A model generated the notes under the pieces. The model was not told the DNA's origin. It saw only the letters and a list, made by a program, of their open reading frames with translations, and ran no database searches. From Microcebus murinus (Eukaryota > Chordata > Mammalia > Primates > Cheirogaleidae), in NCBI RefSeq assembly GCF_040939455.1, contig NC_134104.1, positions 9,199,501 through 9,263,500 on the forward strand: 64,000 nt of DNA. The letters are read 5' to 3'. Shown piece after piece: positions 12,979 to 24,214 of this stretch; position 1 is the stretch's first letter; every line of letters begins with the position of its first letter. Position numbers and translations under genes: made by a program.

Positions 12979-13457
12979 TAAGGATTCACAAATATTTAAG
13001 GTTTTGTAAGCAAAGTTTGGAGATCTCAAATTTGTATGAAAAACTATTTCAAAAAGTTTTTAAACAAGTGGCTATGAGTCAAATTCTCTGGGAAAGGGGA
13101 CAAGGACAATTTATCTGAATAGGGAAACACTATTTCAAAGATTCCATCTGCAATGTTTTTGAGATACAACCAGGGAAAACCAAGGAGAGACTCTCTCAGT
13201 TTTGAGTCTTTCTTCGTCTCTCTGTTCTACCCACATGTGAAGGTCCTTTGATAAGCTTGTGTCCTACTCGTGGCAGGTACAGTTAGTGAACTATGATAAG
13301 GACCTGTCACAGCACTTCTTGGGCAGAAACACATTTAATGATTGTTGTACGAGATTGTGTCTCTACAAACCATCAAACCTGTCAAGGGGTTTGCAAACTT
13401 CGTTGTGCAAATAACCCTTTGAGGTGTGGAACTGGGAACAGACCCTTCCTGGGCCTC
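12979..13457 (+). repeat. Left arm of large inverted duplication
   Basis: This arm is the reverse complement of 13997-14489. In the inner 216 bp (13242-13457) I count about 22 mismatches by eye, so roughly 90% identity. The outer end stops at 'aaggattcacaaatattt' and the inner end at 'cttcctgggcctc'. I do not recognise the arm as a known repeat family and it holds no convincing ORF. Confidence 0.93.
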
Positions 13458-13996
13458 AATTTTTTTTTTTTTTTGGATTTGGCAAGGGGGGATTTTTGGC
13501 ATCAAATGTCATGTCCAGTCTCAAGTGGGTCACTTGGTGCTGCAGGACCAAGGGTGCAGGGGTCAGGTGGGACAATCATGGCCCCACAGGTCCTGCCCCA
13601 GTGCACTTCCTCCTTGGCCCAAAAGAGGCAGAAAAGGCTCCACACTTACCCTTCACCAACGACCTCTCCCCCTTCAATAACAAGCTCAGGAATTGGAGAA
13701 GAATGAGAAAGAACTCTTGAAAGCTCCTTGTACCTGAGGCATTCTTCTGATGTCTAACTTCTAAGTTTCCCTTTTCTCTCTAAGCCTGAGTTGAAATTCT
13801 TTTGAGATTTTAAATCTATAAGCTATCTCTTATAGTTTCACCAGCGTCTTCATGGATCTGTGAGCAGTTTACAGTGGGGAAAGCCCTTCAATGTTTGTTC
13901 AGAAAATCCCTAGCACTTGCTTGTCAGATGAGTTAGTGGTTAAAATGCAAGGCCCTGGGCCCTTCTCCCAACCTGCTGAGTCAGCACTGCAGGGAC
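13458..13996. other. 539-bp spacer of the inverted duplication
   Basis: Unique spacer beginning with T16 directly at the left arm edge and ending in a MER5A-like piece at the right arm edge. Open frames of 84-137 codons begin in the left arm and cross into the spacer; they share no motif and are not called. Confidence 0.85.
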
Positions 13997-14010
13997 GAGG
14001 CCCTGGAAGG
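13930..14010 (+). mobile_element. MER5A-like DNA transposon fragment
   Basis: 'taaaatgcaaggccctgggccc' and 'caacctgctgagtcagcactgcagggacgaggccc' follow the MER5A order (hAT-Charlie, non-autonomous). It overlaps the inner edge of the right arm. Confidence 0.5.
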
Positions 14011-14489
14011 GTCTGTTCCCAGTTCCACACCTCAGAGGGTTATTTACACAACGAAGCGTGCAAACCCCTTGACAGTTTTGCTGATTGGTAGAGACACAAT
14101 CTCATACAACAATCATTAAATGTGTTTCTGTCCAAGAATAGCGGTGACAGGTCCCTGTCATAGACCACTAACTACACCTGCCACAAGTAGGGCACAAGCT
14201 TATCAAAGGACCTTCACATGTGCGTGGACAGAGAGATGAAGAGACACTCAAAACTGGAGAGTCTGTCCTTGGCTTTCCCTGGTTGTATCTTAAAAACATT
14301 GGAGATAGAATCTTTGAAATAGTATTCCCCTATTCAGATAAATTGTCCTTGTCCCCCTTCCCAGAGAATTTGACTCATAGCCACTTGTTTAAAAACCTTT
14401 TGAAATAGTTTTTCATACAGATTTGGGATCTCCAAGCTTTTAAAGAACTCAACAATGCTTACAAAACCTTAGATATTTGTGATTCCTTG
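13997..14489 (-). repeat. Right arm of large inverted duplication
   Basis: Reverse complement of 12979-13457. It carries about 20 extra bases near 14434-14455, between 'gggatctccaa' and 'tgcttacaaaacctt', that the left arm lacks. The outer end is near 'tttgtgattcctt'. No target-site duplication is visible outside the arms. Confidence 0.93.
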
Positions 14490-14628
14490 TAGGCCATTAG
14501 GGTAACTTTTGATAGTGCAAAGAAAACACTGACTTTATGGGACATTTCAACCAGGATTAATAATTATCTCATATGAGCATGGAGTGATTAAAAACAGAAA
14601 TTGAAATCTTGCTTATTTTATTCATTTT

Positions 14629-14658
14629 GAAGAAAGAATTGCAACCTCTGTAAACGTC
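14629..14658. repeat. Target-site duplication (left) of L1 14659-16887
   Basis: Thirty-base copy starting 'gaagaaagaattgcaacc'. It matches 16888-16917 at 26 of 30 positions. Confidence 0.8.
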
Positions 14659-16887
14659 AGGTATATTTTTCTAATTATTATTTCAAAATATTACAGGGGT
14701 ACAGATGTTTTTGGTTACATGGATAGTTTTGTTATGCTTGAGTTGGTGGTACACGTGTATAAATTACCCAGATAGTGTCCACTGTACCCATTAGGTAGTT
14801 TTTCACCCATCCCCTCTTCCCCCTCCCCCATGCTTGATTTCCAGTGAGTTTTACCTTCCTCTATGCACAATTATGCTCATTGGTTAGTTCTAATTTAATA
14901 TTGAATACATGTGGTGTGTGCTTTTCCCATTCTTTAGATATTCCACTTAGGATAATGGTTTCCAGTTCCATCCAAATTGTTGCAAAAGGCCTTAATTCAT
15001 CCTTCTTCGTGCTGAGTAGTATTCCATAGTATACATATACCACATTTTGTTAATCTACTCATGAATTGATGGGCACTTGGGTTGATTCCACATCTTTGTA
15101 ATTATGAACTGTGCTGCAATAAACATTTGAGTGCAGTTGTCTTTTTGATAAAATGACTTGTTTTCCTTTGGGTAAAGAACCAGTAGTGGGATTGCTGGAT
15201 CAAATGGTAGGTCTACTTTTAGTTCTTTGAGTAATCTCCACACTGTTTTCTAGTTTTCCAGAGATAGTACTAATTTGCAGTCCCACCAACAGTGTATAAA
15301 CATTCCTTTCTCTCTGCATCCATGCTAGCATCTGTTAATTTTGGACTTATTAATAAAAGCCATTCTAACTAGGGTAAGGTGATATCTCATTGTGGTTTTA
15401 ATTTGCATTTCCCTTTTGATTAGTGACACTTCAACATTTTTCTTATGTTATTGGCCATTTATCTATCTTCTTTTGAAAAGCTTCTATTTAGGTCATTTGC
15501 CCACTTTTTAATGGGCTTTTTGGTTGTTGTTTTGTGATTTTTTTTTTTTTTCTGATTTGCTTGAGTTCTTTGTAGATTCTGGTTATTAGTTCATCAGCGG
15601 ATATATAGCTTGTGAACATTTTCTCCCATTCTGTAGGTGGTATATTTGTTCTGTTGATTATTTCCTTATCTGTACAGAAGGCTTTTAATTTAATCAAGTC
15701 CATTTATTTATTTTTGTTTTTACTGTGATTGCCTTGGGGTCTTCTTCATAATTTCTTTGCCTACACTGACATCTAGAAGAGTTTTTCCAACATTTTCTGC
15801 TAGCATTCTTATGATTTCATGACTTATACTTAAGTATTTTATCCATCTTGAATTAATTTTTGTGAGTGGTTAGAGATATGCATTCTGTTTCATTCTTCAG
15901 CATGTTGCCATCAAGTTTTCCCAGGACCATTTATTAAATAGGCTTCTTTTCCCCAGTGTATATTGTCTGCTTTGTCAAAGATCAGATGGCTGTATGTGGA
16001 TGGTTTTATATCTTGATTCTCTATCCTGTTTCTTTGGTTTATGTCTCTGTTTTTGTGCCTATACTGTGTTGTTTTGGTTACTATGGCTTTATTGTATAGT
16101 TTGAAGTCTGGTAATGTGATGCCTACAGATTTCTTCTTTTTGCTTAAGGTTTCTTTGGCTATTCAGACTCTTTTCTGGTTTCAGAAAAAGAATATAATTA
16201 TTTTTTCTAGATCTGTAAAATGTAATCTTGTTATTTTGATGGGGATTGCACTAAATCTGTAAATCATTGGGGTAATATGGGTATTTTAACAATGTTGATT
16301 CAACTGATCCATGAGCATGATATGTTTTTCCATTTTTTTGTGTCATCTGTGATTTCTGACCTCAGTGTTTTATAGCTCTCTTTATTGAGATCTTTTACTT
16401 TCTTGGTTAAGTATATTCCTAGGTATTTTATTTTATTTGTGGCTACTGTGAATAGTTGAGGCTTTGATTTGACTCTCAGCTTTACTGTTATTTGTATATA
16501 GGAATGCTAATTGTGTACAATGATTTTGTAACTTGAAACTTTACTGAATTTATTTATCAATTCCAGGAGTCTCTTGGTGGAGTCTTTGGGGTTTTCTAGA
16601 TATAAGATCATATCATCAGCAAAAAGTAATAGGTTGACCTCCTCTTTCTCGATTTGAATACCCTTTATTTCTTTCTCTTCCCTAATTGCTCTGACTATGA
16701 CTTTCAGCACCATGTTGAATACAAGTGGTGACAGTGGGAATACTTGTCTTGTTCCAGTATTTAGTGGGAATGCTTTCAACTTTTCCCCATTCAGTATGAT
16801 GTTAGCTGTGGCTTTGTCATATATGGCTTTTATAATTTTGAGATATGTTCCTTCTATGCCTAATTTGTTGAGGGTTTTTATTGTTTA
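14659..16887 (-). mobile_element. 5'-truncated L1 retrotransposon (about 2.2 kb)
   Basis: Read on the minus strand this runs from within the ORF2 reverse transcriptase to the 3' end. The catalytic F-A-D-D motif lies at 16612-16623 (minus), followed by 'MILYLENP'. The C-terminal text and the 3' UTR lie toward 14660. Frames are broken by many stops (open pieces at 16507-16779, 15488-15703 and 15055-15243), so it is dead. The poly(A) tail has decayed to an AT-rich stub. Insertion is delimited by the long duplication of 14629-14658 / 16888-16917. A middle-aged L1, probably older than the copy at 42137-44953. Confidence 0.93.
16507..16779 (-). pseudogene. L1 ORF2 reverse-transcriptase remnant
   Basis: Ninety-codon open piece containing F-A-D-D at residues 53-56 and '[17 protein letters not shown]', typical of the palm and following helix of L1 ORF2. 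Neither the N-terminal endonuclease nor the complete C-terminus is in frame. No function expected. Confidence 0.9.
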
Positions 16888-16917
16888 GAAGAAAGAAATA
16901 CAACCCCTGTAAATGTC
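16888..16917. repeat. Target-site duplication (right) of L1 14659-16887
   Basis: 'gaagaaagaaatacaacccc...' copy of 14629-14658; the four differences are single substitutions. Confidence 0.8.
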
Positions 16918-17074
16918 TTGTATTTAAATGGGAAGGACATGTATTTTGAAAATTTAAAGAAAATTAACATCTTGTATTTGAGAGAAATTTCACATTGCAG
17001 AATGAGAGGTTTTCCTTTCCATTACAGAATAAATTAAAAATAGCAACAGCAGTGCTGTTTTGGGGCAGTGGTTA

Positions 17075-17386
<312 letters not shown>

Positions 17387-17535
17387 GCTCCTGAACCTTT
17401 CTTTGATTTGGTGTTGTAAGAGCCATCTCTCACCAACCACTCCTGTGACACTGGGGACCAATGATTTCAAACAAAGTCACATCTATGATGATGAACCTAG
17501 AAACCGAATACATAGGAATCACCATTGCTCATAGC

Positions 17536-17648
17536 TAGGGTTACCAAATACTACATGGGACATACTTACAGTAAAAATATATTCATTATCTAAAGGTCAA
17601 ATATAACTGGCTTTATATTTTTAATATGCTAAGTCTGGTATCTCTACT
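17536..17648. mobile_element. MER53 (palindromic DNA transposon), left arm deleted
   Basis: Starts 'gctagggttaccaaata', then jumps to the loop-side word 'tgggacatacttacag' and the full second arm, ending 'taagtctggtatctct'. MER53 is a short palindromic non-autonomous element, and miR-1302 hairpins derive from this family. Most of the first arm is missing, so this copy can no longer fold as the family hairpin. Confidence 0.6.
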
Positions 17649-17649
17649 T

Positions 17650-18085
17650 GTTAGAAAAAGGAAATATAGTTGTGGCATTTTAAGAGAACCAGGGTTTTGA
17701 AAGCTCTCATTTCCCACTATTAACACCAGCATCACCTTCCTATGGAGAATAGTGTGGGCTCACAACTGTCTCTTGAAATTCTCTGAATCCCTGTCCCTTG
17801 CTCTCAGGTGGTGCTGTTCTCCCAGCTGTTCCTGGGAGCATGGTGAGCTTAGATATTCCAGCTGGTCAGTGGTGGGGAAGATCCATGAATATGGTACTTG
17901 TAGTTGAGCCTGTATCTCCAGGGACAGATCAGCTCAGGGCTCCTATCTTGTTATCCCTTAAGAGATTCTGCACCTCGAGGCTCCCAGGCCTGACCCCAGG
18001 GCTTCCATGTACTTACACACCCTTTAGATACACACTTGCACCCCTCTGGCTAGTTTCATGGATAATGTATTTTCATATAACCTAT
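17650..18085. other. Anonymous sequence
   Basis: No repeat or gene recognised. Confidence 0.5.
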
Positions 18086-18089
18086 CAAT

Positions 18090-18275
18090 TAGACATAGGG
18101 AAAATATACTTTTCATATATTGTCCCATTTAATCTTGCATCAGCTTTACAGGGACAATATTATTCTCTCTCTACTTTTCGAAAGAGAGAATTGTAAATCT
18201 TAGAATGATTAGGTGACTTAGTTCTTAAAGATTCAAACAGAAAATCTACTCCAAAGCCCAAGCTCTTACCTTTTC
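18090..18275 (-). mobile_element. MIR SINE (diverged)
   Basis: 'attgtcccatttaatcttgcatcagctttacagggacaatattatt', 'tagaatgattaggtgacttagtt' and 'caaagcccaagctctta' follow minus-strand MIR order. Confidence 0.55.
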
Positions 18276-18394
18276 TATACTGTCTCCCTCTCTTTGTCTC
18301 CCACTCTCCTTATACAATATCCTCAGTTGGTATTTCATTCAGGTCAAAAAGGGATAATAATGAATTACAATGAAATAAAGAGATGAACTGGACT

Positions 18395-18560
18395 TTGGGG
18401 TTAAGCTGTCTTTGTGAGCTGTATTATCAGAGGTCAAGTTATTTAATCTCTCCGAGACTTAGTTTCCTTAATCTTTAGAATTGGGGTTCAGATATGGGCT
18501 TCATAAATTTATTAGGATGATTAAATGAGTTGACTTTATAACATATAAAACCTCTGGCAG
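18395..18560 (+). mobile_element. MIR SINE
   Basis: 'ggtcaagttatttaatctctccgagacttagtttccttaatc' followed by 'attaggatgattaaatgag' is characteristic of plus-strand MIR. Confidence 0.75.
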
Positions 18561-19235
18561 TTGATTCTCAAATCTAGGATGCTCACTGTGTGTACAACCA
18601 AATACAATACAGTGAGGCAGTGTCATGAGTGTTGTGAAAGAACTGGGCACAAGGAACAATTGAAACACAAACGAGGATCCGAAAGAAAGAATAAAAATAT
18701 AAAATAAAAGAATATGGGGGTTGTGAGGGAAGGAGGTTACTTGTCCCAGGGACTTGAAATAAGGGGTTTTAAAAATGTGAGCCTGATTTTTCAGTGTGAG
18801 TTTTTTGGAAGCTGAGACAAGGAAGCTTAGCCTAGAAGGCAGTGACACCTTTGAGGAGGAACAGGGTTCTCGGGTTTTCGTCTATAGAAGCTGTGTGCGC
18901 AGCAGACTTTGTGGCTCTTAATTCACCATGGGAAGAGGGAGGTCAGGCCTCAGAATTCCTTGAGAATTACTTGAAAATCTCTAGTTCATGACTAAGAAAT
19001 ATTTATGATCTTTATAGAAGGAATATACAGTTGCTTTTCTGGGCTTCCCTTGGGGAAAAACAGTCCGCATCAGTTACTTTTGATTTTTTTTTCTTTTCTG
19101 AAAACAAAACAAAGCAAATCTGAGCCAATGCTTAAAGGCAGAGGACTGTGTATGCAAATAAAATGTTCAGTTGTTACTGCCCTCTGAGTAACCATGGCTG
19201 GGTCACGTCAGCAGTCTGTACAGAAAACAGATGAA
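18561..19235. other. Anonymous sequence
   Basis: The 115-codon minus frame at 18501-18848 overlaps the MIR edge, is hydrophobic by composition and has no domain; not called. Nothing else recognised. Confidence 0.5.
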
Positions 19236-19239
19236 GGAA

Positions 19240-19660
19240 TTCCATGAACCTCTGTCCAACATCTGCCTTGCGCCTGGCCCTGTGCTAGGCATCTGGTCCA
19301 TAGGACAGCCCAGCCCCAGCCCTCCCTTTCATGGTGTTCCATGCAGTGGGGATGGGCAGGGAGTGGGGGGAGGGAATACATAGGCCAGTTAATAACTGCT
19401 AGTGTCACATCAGATGGGGGCGCATGCTATGACTAAAATACTGCCAGACAGTAGAGTAAACAGACTATAGCTGGGGCTGGACAGCCAAGAGACTGAACCA
19501 CATGCTCTGTACAGTAGTCAGATGGGGCTTCTCCTAGGAGGCATCAGTTGAGCAGACATTCCCATAGAGTGAAGGAACCAGTCATGGGAGGTGGCAAGAA
19601 TCATGTTCCAGACGATTCTTCAGAGAGTCAGCTCAGCAGAATGCTAGGGAAGGAAGTCAA
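19240..19660 (+). mobile_element. L2 LINE 3' region
   Basis: 'cctggccctgtgctaggcatctgg', 'gccctccctttcatggtgttcc', 'gggaggg..aatacataggccagttaataact' and 'ggcttctcctaggaggcatcagttgagcag' follow L2 order. The start of the 160-codon frame at 19548-20030 lies in this L2, which argues against a gene. Confidence 0.55.
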
Positions 19661-21640
19661 GTCAGGAAGGAATGTGGACTTAGTTGTGAAATGTGGGGGC
19701 AACAAGATGTCTCTGCTGGTTCCTTGTCTTCAGTCTCCACATTCTATCACAAATCACAAACATAGTGTGTATGTGTTTATGCATATATCTATCATCTTAA
19801 TTGACTGGACTTCAGGTACACGGAACAGGCTAATGTATCCTAGAGTTTTTCCCATCATTGAAAGGTCCCTTATGACTAGTTTTGGGGCAGTGAACAGACG
19901 CCGGCCACATCTGCCACCACTATCTTATCCTACACCGATGCCAACACTACCAATCCATCATGGTGGCCGCCACCACTGGGCAGCCCTCTTGAAACTGAGT
20001 GAAGACAGAATCCCCAGTGGGCGGCATTAACAAGGGAGTTGGAACCTTCTGGGCACTGTGGGCCAGTGCTCCAGGTTCTACTCCTATAGTCTTATAGTCT
20101 CTGTTTTGTAACATAGACAAGGAAGTTAAAGTGGACCTTGCAAATCAGAACAGAGTGGGCATAACAGGATTGTGGTGTCATCCAGTCAGAGGAGTGATTG
20201 GAAAACAAGCACTGACGGTGTACACATGGGCATGTATGTATAGGCTGGGCCAGTGACAGCACTCTGATGAGACTGGAGACCTAATCTCACAGGGGCTTGA
20301 GGATAGATATTTGTGTATGAAGACTTCAGGTGGAAAAAAACTTAGTGCTGAGAATTACAGAGCATTCCAGGCCAGTAAAGGAATGCCCCATAGTAAAACA
20401 AAATCATCAGGACAGAACAAGGGAAGGGCTGACAGGAGCAAAGGGTGAGAGGAAGAGAACTCATTGTCCCAGTGAGAATGGACTCAAGGATCACGAGTCT
20501 GAGAAGAGTTAGAAATGGGATTACCAAAAAAAAATGATTTTTTACCCGCAATGAATGGTGAGAATTGATCCTGTCTGACCACAGCACCCTCTGTGTTCTG
20601 GCATTTTATGTGTATGCAGTAGCCTGGCATAAGAGCCACAGCCAGTGGGAATGATGGGGACTTTTTCTCCGATGGTTCTGATTTCTCTTGGATCCACCTT
20701 TCCTGTTGCCTGAGAGCTGCTGCTGCACACTTACTTCAAGGTGTGCTCTGGCCTCTTGCTTGCCTGGCAATAACCCACTGTGGCCAGACACAGGCTGCAC
20801 AAGGACTCTCATCAAAAAGGGGCTTACCCAGAATATATCACAGCTCTCTGGGTTTGCAAACGTCTACATAAAACACCCAAAGACTAAGACCTTAGGACTC
20901 ATGACAATAAGTACCATTTCTTAATTCAGAAATGTTATTGACTCAGTGTGGTCCATTGTGACATCATGCAGAATACTCATTTTTAAGCGTATTTTGTGTA
21001 TTTGCTAGCAGGGTATAAGTTAAAGTGGCAACCACAGGAAAGGAACAGCTAAACCGGCCATATTCCCATCCATGCAGAATGCATGAGTGACTTGTCACAT
21101 TTTTCATGCTCTGCTCTATTTTAAATTGAATTCTTTATACTACTGATTCGAATGGTGGAAGAGAGTCAGGTTAATTCAAATTGATTGGGACTGACAAGAT
21201 TAGTCCTGAGGATCCAAGCAGTATTGTACAAAGATTTGCCAAAGGCCAAGCTGGCTAAGCTACCATTTCCAAGGTCTCAATGATCTTTAAGTTGGGTTTT
21301 TCTTCCAAGTTGGGGTTATTTTTCTTTCATCTGTGAGGAGTGCAGTTTTAGTGAAATTTTAAAGTGATGCCTTTAGTTGGCTGCGCCTAAGGAACAAGAA
21401 CAAACACGATGAAGATGGTTTCGAGATGATTTGGTACATGCATGAGAAGCAAGATCGTATCATAATGATGATCTTAGCATAGGCACCTCCATCCTCTCCC
21501 TCCTTCTCCCACTAACGTCTTAGCCCCCATCCCTGCTCCCATTTCTCCCTCAATGAGCTGTGTGGACAACCTACTGTGCGTGCTTTCATATGTTTTCTAT
21601 ACTTACGTAATTTAATTATAAAGGTATATAATATCCATAT
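19661..21640. other. Anonymous sequence
   Basis: About 2 kb without recognised features. Weak L2-like words near 20330-20450 ('acagagcattccaggccagtaaagg') are too short to call. Confidence 0.45.
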
Positions 21641-21645
21641 TCTAG

Positions 21646-21818
21646 AGAGTGTCTCAACCTCGGTCCTATTGACACTTTGGACCATGTTAGTCTTTGTTGT
21701 GGGGCCTGTCCTGTGCATCGTAGGAGGTTTAGCAGCATCCCTGGCTCCACCTACTAGATGCCAGCAGCATCCTCCTCCCATTTTGATAATCAAAACTATT
21801 GCTCTGGTTGGGAACTAC
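21646..21818 (-). mobile_element. MER20 (hAT-Charlie DNA transposon)
   Basis: The plus strand shows the antisense MER20 text: 'gtctcaacctcggtcctattgacactttgg', 'gttgtggggcctgtcctgtgcatcgtaggaggtttagcagcatccctggc', 'actagatgccagcagcatcc', 'ggttgggaac'. Nearly full length, lacking part of one end. MER20 copies are known to have been co-opted as regulatory elements in placental endometrium, but nothing here shows activity. Confidence 0.9.
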
Positions 21819-21842
21819 CGATATGAAGCCTTAGTTTTATAA

Positions 21843-21857
21843 TTTTTTTTTTTTTTT
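21843..21857. repeat. (T)15 homopolymer
   Basis: T run separating MER20 from the ancient L1M piece. Confidence 0.7.
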
Positions 21858-21869
21858 GCAAAAAGAAAC

Positions 21870-22200
21870 CATTTGGTGCCCTTTTTTATACATATTTGCT
21901 TTTCTAAATAAAAAACCATTGACAAAATTATTTCACATATAATATGATGCTATTTATTGATAATTACTTTTAATGAGTGCTTCATATTCATATTCTTCAT
22001 AGCATTGTTCATAGACTTACTTCACCCTTCTTACACTGATGAGCATTAACATGGTTTCTAGTCCTTAATCTCCAAAAAGCCGTGCTTCAATGAGCACTGC
22101 AGTGCATGTGCTTTTACTGATTCCCAGAAACAGAAGTGTGGCATAGGTGTTTTTAATTTTACTAAAGATTGCCTGATTGCTTGATGATGATATTTCGAAG
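21870..22200 (-). mobile_element. Ancient L1M 3' fragment
   Basis: 'catggtttctagtccttaatctcc', 'gcttcaatgagcactgcagtgcatgtgc', 'cagaagtgtggcataggtg' follow the minus-strand old-L1 order. Confidence 0.6.
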
Positions 22201-22363
22201 AAACTTTAAAAACTATAAAGTGTATAAGATTGACATTACTCTGAAACCTTAATAGAAAAGTCTATATAGAAGTGATTACGTAAGTGATTTTTTTAACATG
22301 ATAAGAAATACGGACAATTCAAAGTTTGCCTTTTGTTTTTAGTTCTATAAATGACAACAAATA

Positions 22364-22645
22364 TATTGTTACCAACTTCATATGCATTTTTTCATATTAA
22401 ACATACAATCTGACATTCTGTCTTTAAATAACTTACTTTTAAATATACAAAGTTTGGACACGGGGAAAATTTTTAAAACTCAAAAAGTGGTTAAATGACA
22501 TGTATATATCTCTCCCTCCCTTTTTTGTCTCATGAAGACTACTTCCTTTTCTAGGACACATCTGATGTTTTTGTTTTCCTAATTTATTGGGCCTTTTAGT
22601 ATCATTTACATTGCTTATAATCTGTTGCTATGTTAACGCTTTAAT
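22364..22645 (+). repeat. Direct duplication, copy 1 (282 bp)
   Basis: Aligns without gaps to 23868-24149 (offset 1504). By hand I count 9 differences in 282 positions, all transitions. It starts at 'tattgttaccaac' and ends at 'acgctttaat'. Not recognised as a known repeat, no ORF. Confidence 0.95.
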
Positions 22646-23160
22646 TTTTGTGCAGGAGGGAGTTCAGATTAAGGTTTTTGAATGACATCAATTAAAATGA
22701 ATAAACAGTGAATTGAAACTTCCATGCCTACAGTGGTACTTCTTCCCATAGTTGAAACATAACCCGTGTTAAGTATTTCAAGGCCAGAAGTGAAAACGGA
22801 GAGGGAGGGGTGGCCTGGATTGAAGCGGTATTAAGTGATGAAATAATAAGTACATGCCTCCTAAGTTTCCTTAGCGTTAACGGTTACCTGAAACTTTGCA
22901 ACTTAACCTCATTTCTCAAGGCACAGTCTGGGTAATGTGTCACCATCAAATGATTGATGAAAATAGCTCCATTTGATACCTTGGATTATTTTAATATACT
23001 ATTTTAATCCCGAGTCAACAGTTCAGGACAGCTTGTAAGCAACACGATTTCATTTGTTATGCTTTTTTCTCCCTTTATAGAGTTCTGCAGTTGAAAGAGA
23101 AAAGCTTTATCTGATTTCGGAATTCCAAGATCATACTGCATAGTGGTAAGAAAATTGAGG

Positions 23161-23187
23161 TTTTTTGTTTGTTTGTTTGTTTGTCTT
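23161..23187. repeat. (GTTT)n microsatellite
   Basis: Five to six GTTT units; a second short (GTTT) word occurs at 23230-23240. Confidence 0.85.
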
Positions 23188-23434
23188 TTAGATTTTTCTA
23201 TCAAACTTCGCAACACAAAAATTAAGGTTTTTGTTTGTTTGACTGACTTGAGTGACCCAGCCAGGGTGATGTTGGGAGATGCTGTCTCTGGCGAATGTTG
23301 TGCTGTACACATAGCTGTTTTCTGTAAGTAGAGGCTGCTGGGATCTTCCCTGGACTTGGCGTGTAGCAGGGAGAAAGACAGGACTAATGTAAAATTAAGC
23401 AAAACGTTTCTCTACTCTTTAATAGGGTTACCTT

Positions 23435-23450
23435 AAAAAAAAAAAAAAAA
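23435..23450. repeat. (A)16 homopolymer
   Basis: Uninterrupted A run. No retrocopy body recognised upstream. Confidence 0.8.
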
Positions 23451-23867
23451 GACAAATAATACATGTGTTGCAAAGTTTGAATTTTGTGGTGAGCTTCCCA
23501 GCTCCAGTGCAACAAAAGAGTGTTACTCTCCAAGCTGTTGGGAGTAGAAGTGTTAGCTCCAAGTATCACTGAGCTTTGGGACTTTGCTTGAAGCCTTTGG
23601 TTATTAAGAGAAGGTCTTGTTCTGTTGTTTCCACTCGTGCAATGTACTTGGACTTCTCTAATTCTTTTCTCTTAGGTTATTTCTCCTATGAAGAGAGATT
23701 CTCTTTACGTCTCTTCAGTATTTTGGATACATGCCAACTTGCAATGAAATAATCCCATTTGTTGCATCTTGGTTTGATATCTTGCATGGAATTTATAAAT
23801 AATTCCTGTTTAAATTTATAAGTTATGTCACTATTCCACTAATAATTGAGCATAGCAACTGTTACTG

Positions 23868-24149
23868 TATTGTTACCAACCTCGTATGCATTTTTTCATA
23901 TTAAACATACAATCTGACATTCTGTCTTTAAATAACTTACTTTTAAATATACAAAGTTTGGACACGGGGAAAATTTTTAAAGCTCAAAAAGTGGTTAAAT
24001 GACGTGTATATATCTCTCCTTCCTTTTTTTGTCTCATAAAGACTACTTCCTTTTCTAGGACATATCCGATGTTTTTGTTTTCCTAATTTATTGGGCCTTT
24101 TAGTATCATTTACATTGCTTATAATCTGTTGCTATGTTAACGCTTTAAT
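23868..24149 (+). repeat. Direct duplication, copy 2 (282 bp)
   Basis: See 22364-22645. It is followed 50 bp downstream by an A15 run (24200-24214). Confidence 0.95.
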
Positions 24150-24199
24150 GGTCATCTTTATACGTATGTCATCTCTCCTATGTGTGAGCATTTGGCCTG

Positions 24200-24214
24200 A
24201 AAAAAAAAAAAAAA
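24200..24214. repeat. (A)15 homopolymer
   Basis: A run after 'tttggcctg'. It could be a retroposition tail, but no matching target-site duplication is seen. Confidence 0.7.

Larger units (their letters stand above)
22646..23867. other. Sequence between the direct repeats
   Basis: 1222 bp including a GTTT microsatellite (23161-23187) and an A16 run (23435-23450). The frame at 23004-23402 (132 codons, minus) has no domain and is not called. Confidence 0.7.

Noticed and set aside
13293..13706. 137-codon frame and overlapping frames
   Set aside because: They straddle the inverted-repeat arm, a T16 run and the spacer. All frames are open at once, which points to chance.
12979..14489. Foldback DNA transposon
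   Set aside because: No matching target-site duplication and no terminal motif at the outer ends; treated as an inverted duplication of unknown origin.
19548..20030. 160-codon plus-strand frame
   Set aside because: It begins inside an L2 fragment, has no recognisable domain, and composition changes along it; a chance frame.
23004..23402. 132-codon minus frame
   Set aside because: No recognised motif; it includes the translation of a GTTT microsatellite.
23868..24214. Copy 2 of the direct duplication as a retroposed transcript
   Set aside because: An A15 run follows, but no target-site duplication flanks the unit and the 50 bases before the A run are not in copy 1.
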